DNA of 64,000 nucleotides from G965240365 sp965240365 (GCA_965240365.1 OZ251218.1:3286001-3350000); one strand, 5' to 3'. Shown: positions 8,732-17,799, counted from the stretch's first letter. The notes: a model not told the origin generated them from the sequence alone. Program-made: numbers and translations.

Positions 8732-9025
8732 TCAAATATGCAACTCGGCATGCATGCGCTCATGGAGCACCCGAACAATCACAATGCCTTTTTTCTCTTC
8801 CATAAAGTAAATGACATGGCTTTGATAAGGGAAGGCGCGCAATCCCTGCCTGAGATCATCACGGGGTTTTCCGATTTTTGGCGTAGAGGCAAGTTTTTTA
8901 ACCGTCAATTCCAAACTGTCAATATAGGCCGTTGCCTGCTCCCGGCCCCAGGTTGCGATTGTGTAGCCGTTAATATTTTGCAAATCCGCCTGTGCGCGGC
9001 GCGAAAACTTAATTTGCGGCATCAA
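8732..9025 (-). CDS. ParE/RelE-family toxin
   Basis: A 97-residue RelE/ParE-superfamily toxin. The N-terminus (IKFSRRAQADLQNI...ATWGREQATAY) and the C-terminal strand HVIYFMEEKKGIVIVRVLHE are typical of ParE, which poisons DNA gyrase; related RelE proteins cleave ribosome-bound mRNA. The sequence favours ParE because the aromatic and basic residues of RelE catalysis are not obvious. It overlaps the upstream Phd-type antitoxin by 17 bp, the usual antitoxin-first coupling. Two adjacent Met codons (9025 and 9022) are possible starts. Confidence 0.88.
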   Translation of the reverse strand: MMPQIKFSRRAQADLQNINGYTIATWGREQATAYIDSLELTVKKLASTPKIGKPRDDLRQGLRAFPYQSHVIYFMEEKKGIVIVRVLHERMHAELHI

Positions 9026-9278
9026 GAACCTGCTTTCTTAGCCGGGAAAAAACCTCATCGCCATCAACAACCTTGCCGGCCTTGATATCGGCCATGCCTT
9101 CGTCAATCGCTTGTTGCAATGCCGTACGCTGAGCAGCTTGCAGCGCATTAAAAGTCTCGGCCGATACCATAACCGCAACGGGCTTGCCGTTCTTGTTGAT
9201 CCCGACCGGGCCTTTTTGAGCTTTTAACAGCACTTCGCCAAATTCACGCTTGGCGTCAGTAGCGCTTAATGTTTCCAT
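9009..9278 (-). CDS. Phd/YefM-family antitoxin
   Basis: An 89-residue protein with the Phd/YefM N-terminal DNA-binding fold: METLSATDAKREFGEVL then VGINKNGKPVAVMVSAETF. The charged, probably disordered C-terminal tail would wrap the toxin. It precedes the ParE-like gene with a 17-bp overlap, so the pair is a complete type II module, expected to autoregulate through the antitoxin. The AT-rich 60 bp upstream of 9278 is the likely promoter-operator. Confidence 0.88.
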   Translation of the reverse strand: METLSATDAKREFGEVLLKAQKGPVGINKNGKPVAVMVSAETFNALQAAQRTALQQAIDEGMADIKAGKVVDGDEVFSRLRKQVLDAAN

Positions 9279-9309
9279 GATTTACACCTTTTGACAAAAT
9301 AACCTTATT

Positions 9310-9735
9310 TTGGCCACTTTAATCAATTTGACTGATTTGTGCAATACAATTCACCACCCCGGCCAGGGTCACCTCATCTAAAATAAAGTGTCAGTTATCC
9401 TGGCCACGGTATGGTTTAGTATCGCTCATAATGCGCCTATCGCCCCCCTCGTCATTCCCGCCTCCGCCGTCATTTATGGACAGGAAGTCCTGTATGCGGC
9501 GAGAGGGCGGGATGCCCGTAGCCGCCCGGCGAAGGCCGGAATCCAATGGTTTATGTAATACATTCCCCCTGCCTGCAGCAGGCAGGGCTTAGGCGGGAAT
9601 GACAATCAGGCAGAACTGGCGTTCATTTCACATCCCGGCCCGCCCTCCTGGATTCCGGCTTTCGCCGGAATGACGATGGTGGTTGGATTTCAGCTTCTGC
9701 CTGCCGTAGCAGGCTGGAATGACGACGAGGTGTTT
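9310..9735. repeat. Composite of dispersed repeats upstream of a TonB receptor
   Basis: No gene is seen between the antitoxin and the TonB receptor. From left to right it holds: a roughly 85-bp repeat (unit C, 9367-9451) whose inverted partner lies at 12110-12190; a unit A repeat (9469-9545), which begins with GTCATTTATGGACAGGAAG and continues through GTCCTGTATGCGGCG; a hairpin repeat of the ATTCC...GGAAT type; and one 19-bp palindrome inserted at 9568-9586. The empty version of that last site is present at 17414-17437. The block resembles REP or MITE debris. Confidence 0.75.
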
Positions 9736-9867
9736 TTATGATTTTCTGTATCGCGCCGCAGAAGGCCCCGACGGCTTTTTCATTCCCTGTTGGAACTTGT
9801 AAAAAGAAATATGAAATAAGAAACAAAAGCATTATTATAATCCTTTTTTACAGGAAGGGATTCATTT

Positions 9868-12030
9868 ATGAAAATTACACCGCTTTCAGTTTTGGCGTTA
9901 ATCCTAATGGGTGGCATTGCGGTCGCGGCGGATGCCCAGGAAGCTGAGCAGCCCATTGAGGAAATCGTTGTCACGGGGCGCGCTCAGGAGTTTTATCTCA
10001 ACCGTTCGCCCAGCCTCGGCAATAAATTCCCGGATGATCTGCGCGATATTCCTCAGTCTGTGCAGATCCTGCCGGAACAGTTGATCAAGGATCAGGCCGC
10101 CGTTGAAATCACCGATCTTTACCGGAATATTTCCTCCGTTTCCGTGTTCAGCTATTCCGGCGTGACCTTCAGGGGCTTCCGCCAGGATGAAATTCGCTAT
10201 GACGGGCTGCTGGGCGATCCGTTTTCGGGCTTTTCGGTGCCGCTCCTGTTTGACATCAAGTCGGTGGAAATCATCAAGGGGCCGTCCGGGGCCTTGTTCG
10301 GCGGCGGGCAGCCCGGCGGCCTGATCAATTATGTGACCCGCGCGCCCGAGGACGAATTCACCGCCAGCATGAGCGCCGTGGCCGGCAACTTCGATCTGTA
10401 CGGCGGGCGCGCCGAAGTCAGCGGGCCGGTCGATAAGCATGGCCGTTTACTCATGCGCCTGGGCGGCGCCTATGAAAACACGGATACGTTCCGCTTTAAT
10501 ACCAATAAGGAAGACAGGGTTTTCGCGGCCGATATGGCATGGCGCCCAACGGCGGCCACCTCGGCGATCCTGCGTTTTGACCATATTGAGCAGAATTTCC
10601 GCGGGGCAAGGCTGCGCGGCGTGCCTGTGGATGACGCCGGCAATTTCCTCGCCACGCGGCGTTTCAACACCAATGAAAAGACCGACTTTCAGAGATTGAA
10701 GGCAAAGGTGCTTTCTCTACACCTGGAACATCAGATCAATGCCAATCTTGATCTGAGTCTGGCCGGGCGCTATATCGACAGTCTGGAAAGGCAGAATTAT
10801 CACGAAAATCGCGGCCTGTTTAGCGGCGCCGGGGGCGCGACCTTTGCCCGCCGCGAATTCCGCGATCAGTCGCGCGACATTCAACAATACACGCTATTGG
10901 GGGAACTCGTGTACCGCTTTGATCTGGGGCCGACGGGGCATACCTTCCTGGCGGGCGGCGAATATTACCGCAGCAATAACAGCGGCCTTTTTTTCGTTGG
11001 CGCCGACTCGCGCCGCGCGCGGGCATTGAGGCTGCCGCCGGGCTTTATCGTGCCGGATCTCAATCTTCTCAGGCCCGATTATGGCAATTCCGGCCCGTCC
11101 GCGTTCAAGCCCTTTGTTAAAACAGAGCGCGATATCCGTTTTGATCAATGGGCCATCTATCTTCAGGATCAAATCCGGCTCACGGAGCGGCTGAATATTA
11201 CCCTGGGCGGACGGCTCGAAGGCTATTCCGAACAGCAGAATTCCACTCAGACCCTGCTTGTCAACGGCAACCGCGGCCGCTCCCTCGCGCGGCAAGGTGA
11301 CCGGGCGCTGACGGTGCGCACGGGCGTTGTTTATGACCTTACGGACGCGATCGCGGCCTATTTCAACTATTCGACCGGCTTCAATCCCCAGCGCGTCACC
11401 AGCCAGGACACTGCCAGCGGCGGCCCTTTCGCCCCCGAGCGCGGGCGCTTGTTCGAGATCGGCGGCAAGATCGATCTGTTTGATGACCGGCTCTACCTGC
11501 AACTGGCCGCCTATCAGATCAATAAGACCAATGTGCTGGTGGCCGACCCCACCCCTAGCGCGCCCAGCGGGGCGCTGACCCCCATCGGCGAGGCCCGCTC
11601 GCGCGGCCTTGAACTGGACCTGGTCGGCGACCTCACCGACAACTGGACCTTCACCTTTAACTATGGCTTCAACGACACGGTTATCCTGGAAGGTTCGGAC
11701 GCGCTGCGAAACTCGGTCGGCGACAAATTCGCCAATGCCCCAGACCACCAGCTTGGTTTCTGGACCCGTTACGACTTCCCCGCCATCAACTCGGCCATCG
11801 CCTTTGGCGGCCAGTACGTAGCGGAGCAACTCAGCCTGAGCGGCCAAAGGGTCAAGCCTTTTGCGATCTTCGACGCAAGCTGGATCACCGAATGGCGCAA
11901 CCTCAAATTCCAGATCAATGCCCGTAATCTATTCGATGAAGTCTATGCCGAAAGCGGTTTTCTCTCGCGCACCGGACACTTTCCGGGAGAACCCAGAAGC
12001 CTGCTCGTGGAAATCTCGGCTGATTTTTAG
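9868..12030 (+). CDS. TonB-dependent siderophore receptor
   Basis: A 720-residue outer-membrane receptor. A signal peptide (residues 1 to about 22, cleaved near AVAADAQ) is followed by a TonB-box-like IEEIVVTGR, a plug domain with DIPQSVQILPEQLI and VEIIKGPSGALFGGGQPGG, and a 22-strand barrel ending in phenylalanine (EISADF). The plug motifs match the siderophore subfamily (FhuA/FpvA/FoxA-like). No STN domain is present, so it should transport without surface signalling. A good ribosome site (AGGAAGGG) precedes the ATG. The gene is alone between inverted copies of a dispersed repeat. The specific siderophore cannot be read from sequence. Confidence 0.92.
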   Translation: MKITPLSVLALILMGGIAVAADAQEAEQPIEEIVVTGRAQEFYLNRSPSLGNKFPDDLRDIPQSVQILPEQLIKDQAAVEITDLYRNISSVSVFSYSGVTFRGFRQDEIRYDGLLGDPFSGFSVPLLFDIKSVEIIKGPSGALFGGGQPGGLINYVTRAPEDEFTASMSAVAGNFDLYGGRAEVSGPVDKHGRLLMRLGGAYENTDTFRFNTNKEDRVFAADMAWRPTAATSAILRFDHIEQNFRGARLRGVPVDDAGNFLATRRFNTNEKTDFQRLKAKVLSLHLEHQINANLDLSLAGRYIDSLERQNYHENRGLFSGAGGATFARREFRDQSRDIQQYTLLGELVYRFDLGPTGHTFLAGGEYYRSNNSGLFFVGADSRRARALRLPPGFIVPDLNLLRPDYGNSGPSAFKPFVKTERDIRFDQWAIYLQDQIRLTERLNITLGGRLEGYSEQQNSTQTLLVNGNRGRSLARQGDRALTVRTGVVYDLTDAIAAYFNYSTGFNPQRVTSQDTASGGPFAPERGRLFEIGGKIDLFDDRLYLQLAAYQINKTNVLVADPTPSAPSGALTPIGEARSRGLELDLVGDLTDNWTFTFNYGFNDTVILEGSDALRNSVGDKFANAPDHQLGFWTRYDFPAINSAIAFGGQYVAEQLSLSGQRVKPFAIFDASWITEWRNLKFQINARNLFDEVYAESGFLSRTGHFPGEPRSLLVEISADF

Positions 12031-12039
12031 TCCGGGATA

Positions 12040-12500
12040 TAGTCATTCCCGCTTACGCGGGAATGTATAACATAAACCACTGGATTCCAGCTTTCGCTGG
12101 AATGACAACGGGGGCAATAGGCGCATTATGAGCGATATTAACCATACCGTGGCCAGGATAACTGACGCCTTATTTTACATGAGGTGACCCTGCATTCCTG
12201 CCAAAGCCCTGCCCGCAGCAGGCAGACAGGATGACGGAAAGCTAAAACAACACCCCGTCGTCATTCCAGCGAAAGCTGGAATCCAGTGGTTTATACCACA
12301 CATTCCTGCATCAGCGGGAATGACAATTAGACAGAACTGGCGCTCATATCACATCCCGGCCCGCCCTCCTGGATTCCGGCCTTCGCCGGGCGGCTACGGG
12401 CATCCTCGGCAGTCTGTTCCAGACACTGCTCTACCACCTACGTCCTGTAGGCGTGCCCTCTCGCCGCATACAGGACTTCCTGTCCATAAATGACAACGGG
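12040..12500. repeat. Dispersed repeat cluster, including unit C right arm
   Basis: No gene is seen from 12031 to 12664. The stretch carries ATTCCCGC/GCGGGAAT and ATTCCAGC/GCTGGAAT hairpin repeats (12044-12107 and 12258-12328), the inverted partner of unit C at 12110-12190, and a long unit A copy in reverse orientation (about 12370-12493) that includes the CCTACGTCCTGTAGGCGTGC segment. About 160 bp from 12500 to the Crp/Fnr stop is unassigned. Confidence 0.75.
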
Positions 12501-12664
12501 GTGTTGTTTTGGCTTTCCGTCATCCTGTCTGCCTGCAACAGGCAGGGCTTTAGGCCGATTTCAAAGGGCTGGAAAGTGTCCAATTCCATCCCAAAGCACA
12601 GCTTGCATAAATCCGCCCAATCCCGGCGCAGGCCCGGCATAAGCCGGGCAAATCCCCCTCCCGT

Positions 12665-13447
12665 TCAAACCTTCCCCAGATTACAGCAGCCGCACATGCC
12701 GTATTCGTGCTGCGGATCCGTCTGCTCCTGAAAGGCGCCGGCCGGGTTGGCGGGGTTCATTACGGGCAGGTTGACCGCGCGGCGCAGGCCGTCAACATCT
12801 TTGATCACGATGTGGCCGCGCTTGCCTTCGATCAGCGCCTTCTTCCTGAAGCCCTGAAACAGGCGCGAGAGGGTTTCCGGGGCCACATTTAACTGGGCCG
12901 CAAGCACGGCCTGGGAAACCGGCAGTGTGACGGCGTCGGCGCCCTGATGACGCTTGAGTTCCAACAGATAGCTGACCAGCCGCTGGCCGGCGCTGCTCAG
13001 GGTGAGTTGGTCGATATGATTCATATTTTGATACAAGCGCAGGGACAGCGCGGAGAGTATCTTCAGGGAAAAATCGTTTGATTCCCGGCACAGGGACAAC
13101 AGGCTGGCCCGGCTGACGGCGATCAGGGCGCTGTCCGCGCCGGCCTTGGCATACACGGGATAGACACAGGGTTCCATAAACATCACGGCCTCGGCCACCA
13201 GATCGCCCTGCTTCAATATCTGAAACACCTTTTCATCGCCGTCCGGCGAGAGCCTGAAGGTGTGGATCACGCCCGCGTTGAGCAGGTAAAAGTGCGTGGC
13301 CTTCTGCTCGTATTCAAACAGGGTGCGGCCGGCCTTGCAGCTTATCTGTCTTGCGTCCCGCAGCAGCTTTTCCAGGTGCTCCCGCGAGACATTGCGGAAT
13401 AAAAACGCTCTTTTCAGGCAATTTTCTAATTTGCTATCCAGAAACAT
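12665..13447 (-). CDS. Crp/Fnr-family transcriptional regulator with C-terminal cysteine tail
   Basis: A 260-residue regulator with an N-terminal cyclic-nucleotide-binding-like beta barrel (LFEYEQKATHFYLLNAG and KQGDLVAEAVMF) and a C-terminal winged helix with recognition segment SQAVLAAQLNVAPETLSRLF near residues 180-200. The barrel lacks the classic Fnr N-terminal cysteine set. A C-terminal extension of about 30 residues ends in HEYGMCGCCNLGKV, whose clustered His and Cys could bind metal. It is divergent from the CopD-like gene and TonB receptor, with a Fur-box-like site between, so it probably responds to metal or redox and controls that operon. Confidence 0.85.
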   Translation of the reverse strand: MFLDSKLENCLKRAFLFRNVSREHLEKLLRDARQISCKAGRTLFEYEQKATHFYLLNAGVIHTFRLSPDGDEKVFQILKQGDLVAEAVMFMEPCVYPVYAKAGADSALIAVSRASLLSLCRESNDFSLKILSALSLRLYQNMNHIDQLTLSSAGQRLVSYLLELKRHQGADAVTLPVSQAVLAAQLNVAPETLSRLFQGFRKKALIEGKRGHIVIKDVDGLRRAVNLPVMNPANPAGAFQEQTDPQHEYGMCGCCNLGKV

Positions 13448-13501
13448 GGCCGTAATTGATATATGTCATTTTCTGTCTCCTGATCGTATTGTAGTATAGT
13501 C

Positions 13502-13520
13502 AATAATAATTATCATTAAA
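13502..13520 (+). promoter_or_regulatory. Fur-box-like operator
   Basis: AATAATAATTATCATTAAA in the divergent gap between the Crp/Fnr gene and the CopD-like/TonB operon matches the alternating AAT/ATT pattern of Fur boxes (consensus GATAATGATAATCATTATC). It sits about 27 bp before the right-hand start and 55 bp before the left-hand one, so one site could repress both directions under iron-replete conditions. Confidence 0.6.
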
Positions 13521-13546
13521 TTTACTGCTTTTGGCGATTTTTGACG

Positions 13547-13975
13547 ATGCACTACGGAATTTTACTGATCATCCATCTGCTCTGCGCGGCCGTGTTTATC
13601 GGTATCGTGGCCTTTGAGGTGCTCATTCTCGAAGGGATCCGCCGGCGTCTGCCGGAAAGCATGATGGCGGCGCTTGAGACAGAGATCCATACGCGCGCGC
13701 GCCGGATCATGCCCTGGATCATCGCCGCCCTGTATCTGGCCGGGCTGGGACTCGCGAGTTTTCATGTTAAGGCAATCAATTTTAACAGCGCCTTTGGCAT
13801 CCTGTTGAGCCTCAAGATCCTGCTCGCCCTCAGCGTTTTGATTCACTTTATCAGCGCCATAAAGTTCTCATTATGCGGACAGATGAATTCAGGGCGGTTC
13901 AAGCGGATTCACTACAGTGTCTTTATTCACCTGCTGTTGATCGCCATTTTCGCAAAGGCCATGTTTTATATCTAA
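13547..13975 (+). CDS. Small CopD-like four-helix membrane protein
   Basis: A 142-residue integral membrane protein with about four transmembrane helices (residues 4-26, 52-74, 80-103 and 118-140). Histidines lie in or near the helices (LLIIHLLCAAVFIG, IHFISAIKF, YSVFIHLLL), as in CopD- and cytochrome-b-like proteins, which fits heme or metal binding. The ATG at 13547 is preferred to the TTG at 13541. It ends 15 bp before a TonB-dependent receptor in the same direction and lies behind a Fur-box-like site, so a role in metal or heme uptake is likely. Family assignment is tentative. Confidence 0.6.
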   Translation: MHYGILLIIHLLCAAVFIGIVAFEVLILEGIRRRLPESMMAALETEIHTRARRIMPWIIAALYLAGLGLASFHVKAINFNSAFGILLSLKILLALSVLIHFISAIKFSLCGQMNSGRFKRIHYSVFIHLLLIAIFAKAMFYI

Positions 13976-13990
13976 CGAAGGAGAAATCTC

Positions 13991-16162
13991 ATGTTCAAAG
14001 CAAAGCATTTAACGGGCATTTTCATGCTGTCGGGTTTTCTGGGCTGCCACAATCTGGCCGCACAGGACGCAAGTGTTCTGCCCCTGGAAGAAATTGAGGT
14101 GCGCGCCAGCAGCGAGGCACTGACGCTGGACAGCGCCGAAACGGCCCGTTACCGCCTGGAGCGGGTCGCGGGCGGCACCAATCTGGTGCGGATGACGGAA
14201 CAGGACGGGCGTCAGGCCACCCTGGATGACGCGCTGGGCGCGGAACCCGGCATTACCATTCAGGAATTCTTTGGCGGCAATGATCAGCCCCGGCTTAATA
14301 TCCGCGGTTCGGGGATTCAGAGCAACCCCCAGAGCCGGGGCATCCAGCTTCTGCAAAACGGATTGCCCATTAACCTTGCCGATGGTTCCTATATTATTTC
14401 CCAGCTCAACGCCCGCTCGGCCGAATACATCGAGGTCTATCGCGGCGCCAACGGCCTGCGTTACGGGGCCGCGACCCTGGGCGGCGCGATCAACCTGGTC
14501 TCCCCGACCGGCTACAGCGCCGCCGGGCAAAGCCGGCTGGGCTTCGGCGCGGGCAGTTTTAAGGCCTTTGACGGTTATGCCGATTTTGGCAATGTGTTCG
14601 GCGCGACCGATATTTATACCATGTTTACGCACAACCAGGCCGACGGTTTCCGCCGCCAAAGCGAGAGCAAGCGCGCTCATCTGAGCGCAAACCTGGGGCA
14701 TCGCTTCCGGCGCGATCTGGAATCACGCCTGTTTGTGGATTATATCCGCAACGATTTCAACATCCCCGGCCCGCTCAGCAAGGCCGAATTACGGCGCAAC
14801 CCCAAGGCCGCGGGCGGCCTGATCTTTGCCGGCCCCAATGTCGTGCGCGACAAACCCAGGCGCGATTCCAGCATCTTCCGGCTGGCGAATAAAAACACCT
14901 GGCTGTTCGGCGCAGAGAGCAGCCTGGCCTTCAGCCTGTTTTACCAGAATGTGGATGATGACTTTACCTTCCCGATGGGTGTCGGGGTGCGCGTTGACCG
15001 GAGCCATGAATGGGGCGCGGAACTGCGCTGGGCCGGGCAACGCGCCTTTTTTAACGCGCCCCATGAGCTTGAGTTCGGCCTGATGCTGCATTTCAATCAA
15101 CTTAAGCGCAAATATTTTAACAATCGTGACGGCGCGCGGGTGGCCCAATTTGCCGATAATGACCTCACGGCCGGCAATGTGACCCTGTTTATGCAGGACC
15201 GCATCGGCCTCACGGACCGGCTGGCGCTGATCACGGCGGCCCAATTCAGCCATGCCTCGCGCAATATCAAGGACAACTTCAGCGCGGCGGCCAGACCGCG
15301 CCTCCTCTACAACCCGTTTATGCGGCAATACCGGCAGGGCCGGTTTAACGCGGGCGACAGCGGCCGCAAGCAGGATTACTTCGGCATTAACCCCAAGCTC
15401 GGCCTGCACTATGCCATAGACGCGGACAAATCCGTATTTGCCAACCTCAGCCGCAGCTTTGAGCCGCCGACCTTTGACGAACTGCTGATCACGGAAGGCG
15501 GCACGCCGTTTCAAGGCCCGGGCAATTTCAGAAGCGTGAAACTGAAGGCGCAGACCGCGACCACGCTCGAATTCGGCGCGCGCGGTTCCTATGCGGACCG
15601 GCTGGAATGGGATATCAGCGCCTATCGCAGTTGGGTAAAAAACGAGATCCTGACCATCACCGACACCTTCGGGATCGCCGGCGTGACCCGTAATTCCCCG
15701 GACACCACGATCCATCAGGGTCTGGAAACCGGCCTCAAATTCAATATCCTTGATTCGCTGAGTTTCAGCGCGAGCTATAACTGGAGCGATTTCTTTTTTG
15801 ACGGCGGCGTTTATAACGGCAAGCAGATTGCCGGCGTGCCGGAACACATGATCCACGCCGAACTCATGTACCGGCACAAAAGCGGATTTTACCTCGGCCC
15901 CAACCTGCAATGGATGCCGGAGGCAACGCCGACTGACCACAGCAACACCGTGTTCCAGGACCGCTTTGGCCTGCTCGGCGTCAAGGCCGGCTACAAGGCG
16001 CCCGCCGGCAACTGGTCGCTGTTCATTGAAGGCCGAAATCTGACCGACAAAGTCTATGCCTCCAGCTACCTGATCCGGGACCGCGCGCCGCCCCCGATCG
16101 GGGCGCTGTTCATCCCCGGCAACGGCATGAGCATCACGGCCGGTTTTGAAGTGCGATTTTAA
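13991..16162 (+). CDS. TonB-dependent outer-membrane receptor, FecA-like
   Basis: A 723-residue receptor with a signal peptide (residues 1 to about 25), a TonB-box-like LPLEEIEVRAS, a plug domain (DALGAEPGITIQEFFGGNDQ, LNIRGSGIQSNPQSRGIQLL, VYRGANGLRYGAATLGG) and a barrel ending AGFEVRF. The plug resembles the FecA/ferric-dicitrate and metallophore receptor group more than the siderophore group. An AAGGAG ribosome site precedes the ATG. It is probably co-transcribed with the CopD-like gene from a Fur-controlled promoter. The TAA stop (16160-16162) lies within the TTAA end of the adjacent MITE. Confidence 0.9.
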   Translation: MFKAKHLTGIFMLSGFLGCHNLAAQDASVLPLEEIEVRASSEALTLDSAETARYRLERVAGGTNLVRMTEQDGRQATLDDALGAEPGITIQEFFGGNDQPRLNIRGSGIQSNPQSRGIQLLQNGLPINLADGSYIISQLNARSAEYIEVYRGANGLRYGAATLGGAINLVSPTGYSAAGQSRLGFGAGSFKAFDGYADFGNVFGATDIYTMFTHNQADGFRRQSESKRAHLSANLGHRFRRDLESRLFVDYIRNDFNIPGPLSKAELRRNPKAAGGLIFAGPNVVRDKPRRDSSIFRLANKNTWLFGAESSLAFSLFYQNVDDDFTFPMGVGVRVDRSHEWGAELRWAGQRAFFNAPHELEFGLMLHFNQLKRKYFNNRDGARVAQFADNDLTAGNVTLFMQDRIGLTDRLALITAAQFSHASRNIKDNFSAAARPRLLYNPFMRQYRQGRFNAGDSGRKQDYFGINPKLGLHYAIDADKSVFANLSRSFEPPTFDELLITEGGTPFQGPGNFRSVKLKAQTATTLEFGARGSYADRLEWDISAYRSWVKNEILTITDTFGIAGVTRNSPDTTIHQGLETGLKFNILDSLSFSASYNWSDFFFDGGVYNGKQIAGVPEHMIHAELMYRHKSGFYLGPNLQWMPEATPTDHSNTVFQDRFGLLGVKAGYKAPAGNWSLFIEGRNLTDKVYASSYLIRDRAPPPIGALFIPGNGMSITAGFEVRF

Positions 16163-16366
16163 GGAAGCTCTGAATAAATCCATCCTGGATTTCCCTGCCT
16201 GCAGCAGGCAGGTCAGAGCACGCAAGGTGAAAATGCGATTTTCACCTTGCTTCAAAATCAATGACTTGCATCATTGCCAAGTTATTGATTCTGGGGCGGT
16301 ACGCCTGCCTGCTGCAGGCAGGTCCCTGTACCGCAGGAAACTCTGATTCAATCAGAGTTTCCTTAA
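16159..16366. mobile_element. About 208-bp MITE-like hairpin element
   Basis: The left end TTAAGGAAGCTCTGAATAAA and the reverse complement of the right end TTAAGGAAACTCTGATTGAA form imperfect inverted ends of about 20 bp. Inside are further hairpins: GCAAGGTGAAAATGC with its mirror at about 16220-16250, and GCGGTAC...GTACCGC around 16297-16333. Two 19-bp palindromes are present (16194-16212 and 16304-16322); removing the first restores a GCTCTGA...TCAGAGC stem. No open frame of note is present. It lies directly behind the TonB receptor and may also act as a transcript end. Confidence 0.65.
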
Positions 16367-16454
16367 GCGGGTTTTTGTCACTCTGAACCCGCGCCTGTTA
16401 ATAATCAGAGTGTGCCATTATTGCAACTAATTATTTCAATCAATCAGGAGAAAA

Positions 16455-16958
16455 ATGATGAAAATCCTCACTCAAACCTTGTGCATTACCGCGCTTGGCA
16501 TTATGAGTCATGCGCCCCTGGCGGCCACAACGCCGACCACCGAAAAGGCCGACCGGCAAGTGGTCGCCACGCTCACGGCGCCCGATATCAAGACCTCCGC
16601 GATGCCGATCTGCGCCATCGCGCTGGTCAAGCAGCGCCACAAAGAGCTACAGTTTTCCGCCGAGGCCGTCAGCATCGCCGATGAGATTTTCCGGCGCATC
16701 AGACCCGTGATGATGCAATACAAAAGCGAGGTTGAGGCATTGCAGAACACCCTGTTCGATGCCTCGCTCGCGGGCGATCTGGCGCTCTACAAAAAAACGG
16801 TCGAGTCACTCTCGGCGGTCAAGCTCAAGGCCGATCTGCGGCATGAAGAAGCCGTACACGAAGGCAGAAGCCGCTTCCCGGCCGCGGATGTCGAAAAAAT
16901 TGACGCCTGGCTAAAGCAAAACCGCGAGACCATGTTTGCCCTGCAAAAACTGGAATAA
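16455..16958 (+). CDS. Small periplasmic helical protein, unknown function
   Basis: A 167-residue protein with a signal peptide (residues 1 to about 24, cleaved near PLAATTP). The mature part is mostly helical and charged, broadly like Spy/CpxP-type periplasmic proteins, but the LTxxQ motif of that family is not seen. One cysteine lies in MPICAIALVKQ. An AGGAGA ribosome site precedes two adjacent ATG codons. It lies downstream of the FecA-like receptor but behind a MITE, so independent transcription is likely. I do not recognise a specific family. Confidence 0.65.
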   Translation: MMKILTQTLCITALGIMSHAPLAATTPTTEKADRQVVATLTAPDIKTSAMPICAIALVKQRHKELQFSAEAVSIADEIFRRIRPVMMQYKSEVEALQNTLFDASLAGDLALYKKTVESLSAVKLKADLRHEEAVHEGRSRFPAADVEKIDAWLKQNRETMFALQKLE

Positions 16959-16999
16959 ACCCGCGGGCGGGCTAGTGAACGAAATCAGGCCGGAATGAC

Positions 17000-17445
17000 A
17001 AATTGTTGTCATTTATGGACAGGATGTCCTGTATGCGGCGTGAGGGCAGGATGCCCGTAGCCGCCCGGTCTGTCGGAGGCAGGCAGGTAGCGGGGGTAGC
17101 AGATAACTCAGCGGGTCGGTTGGAATGAGGTATTCAGAATGGTCATTCCCGCTGATGCGGGAATGTATTGTATCAACCACTGGATTCCAGCCTTCGCTGG
17201 AATGACGACGGGATGTTGTTCCGGCTTTACGTCATTCCAGCCTGCCTGCCGCAGGCAGGGGGAATGACAACTTTATTATTCATCCACGATACCCAAATAT
17301 GCGTATCCAGGACAACATCAGGCATTCTCCCAATCATCCTCAATGACGAATTCTTAAACTTTCTGCTTTGTCGTCATTCCAGCGAAAGCTGGAATCCAGT
17401 GGTTTTTACAATACATTCCCGCTTAGGCGGGAATGACATTATACG
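17000..17445. repeat. Repeat cluster between small periplasmic protein and DUF3325 gene
   Basis: The 500 bp without a gene hold a unit A copy (about 17009-17070), ATTCCCGC/GCGGGAAT and ATTCCAGC/GCTGGAAT hairpin repeats (17145-17206 and 17371-17437), and one 19-bp palindrome with a central C (17241-17259). The site 17414-17437 is the empty counterpart of the filled site at 9568. No promoter for a neighbouring gene is evident. Confidence 0.7.
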
Positions 17446-17475
17446 ACTATCTGCCGCCCGGCAGACAAACAAACA

Positions 17476-17799
17476 TCACAACAACACAAACGGCAGGAGG
17501 GCGCAGGGGAAGAGCGCCAGCGCGAGCCGTGGCGTATATAAGGCCAGCATGGCTACCATAAAGGCGGCCGCCGTGAGCAGGCCCGCCCAAAGGGTCAGAC
17601 CAATACCGCTGCCGTATTGCCGCACACAAAGGACCATGCCGATTAACAAGACCAGCCAGCCCGAAAGCCGCACCGCCCAAAGCATAGTCTTACTGATAGT
17701 CCGTATCCGCGGCAAAAGCTGTTTGCGATGCCTTGCCATCGACAGCGCGACCAGCAAGAAACCGGCATAAACGACAAAAAATAAGGCGAGCACTCTCAA
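17476..17799 (-). CDS. DUF3325-like small membrane protein
   Basis: A 107-residue protein with about four hydrophobic helices, matching the DUF3325 pattern (short, four helices, AMARHRKQLLP-like basic loop after helix 1). It starts at a TTG that overlaps the PepSY-protein stop as TTGA, a typical coupled start. DUF3649, PepSY-TM and DUF3325 proteins recur together near siderophore receptors and are thought to help iron handling at the inner membrane, possibly ferric-siderophore reduction. The function is not established. Confidence 0.7.
   Translation of the reverse strand: MRVLALFFVVYAGFLLVALSMARHRKQLLPRIRTISKTMLWAVRLSGWLVLLIGMVLCVRQYGSGIGLTLWAGLLTAAAFMVAMLALYTPRLALALFPCALLPFVLL

Noticed and set aside
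10894..11847. 317-codon open frame opposite the first TonB receptor
   Set aside because: Antisense shadow; low-complexity composition and no family.
14789..16261. 490-codon open frame opposite the FecA-like receptor
   Set aside because: It is an antisense frame produced by the GC-rich third positions of the receptor gene; no domain, and the receptor is well supported.
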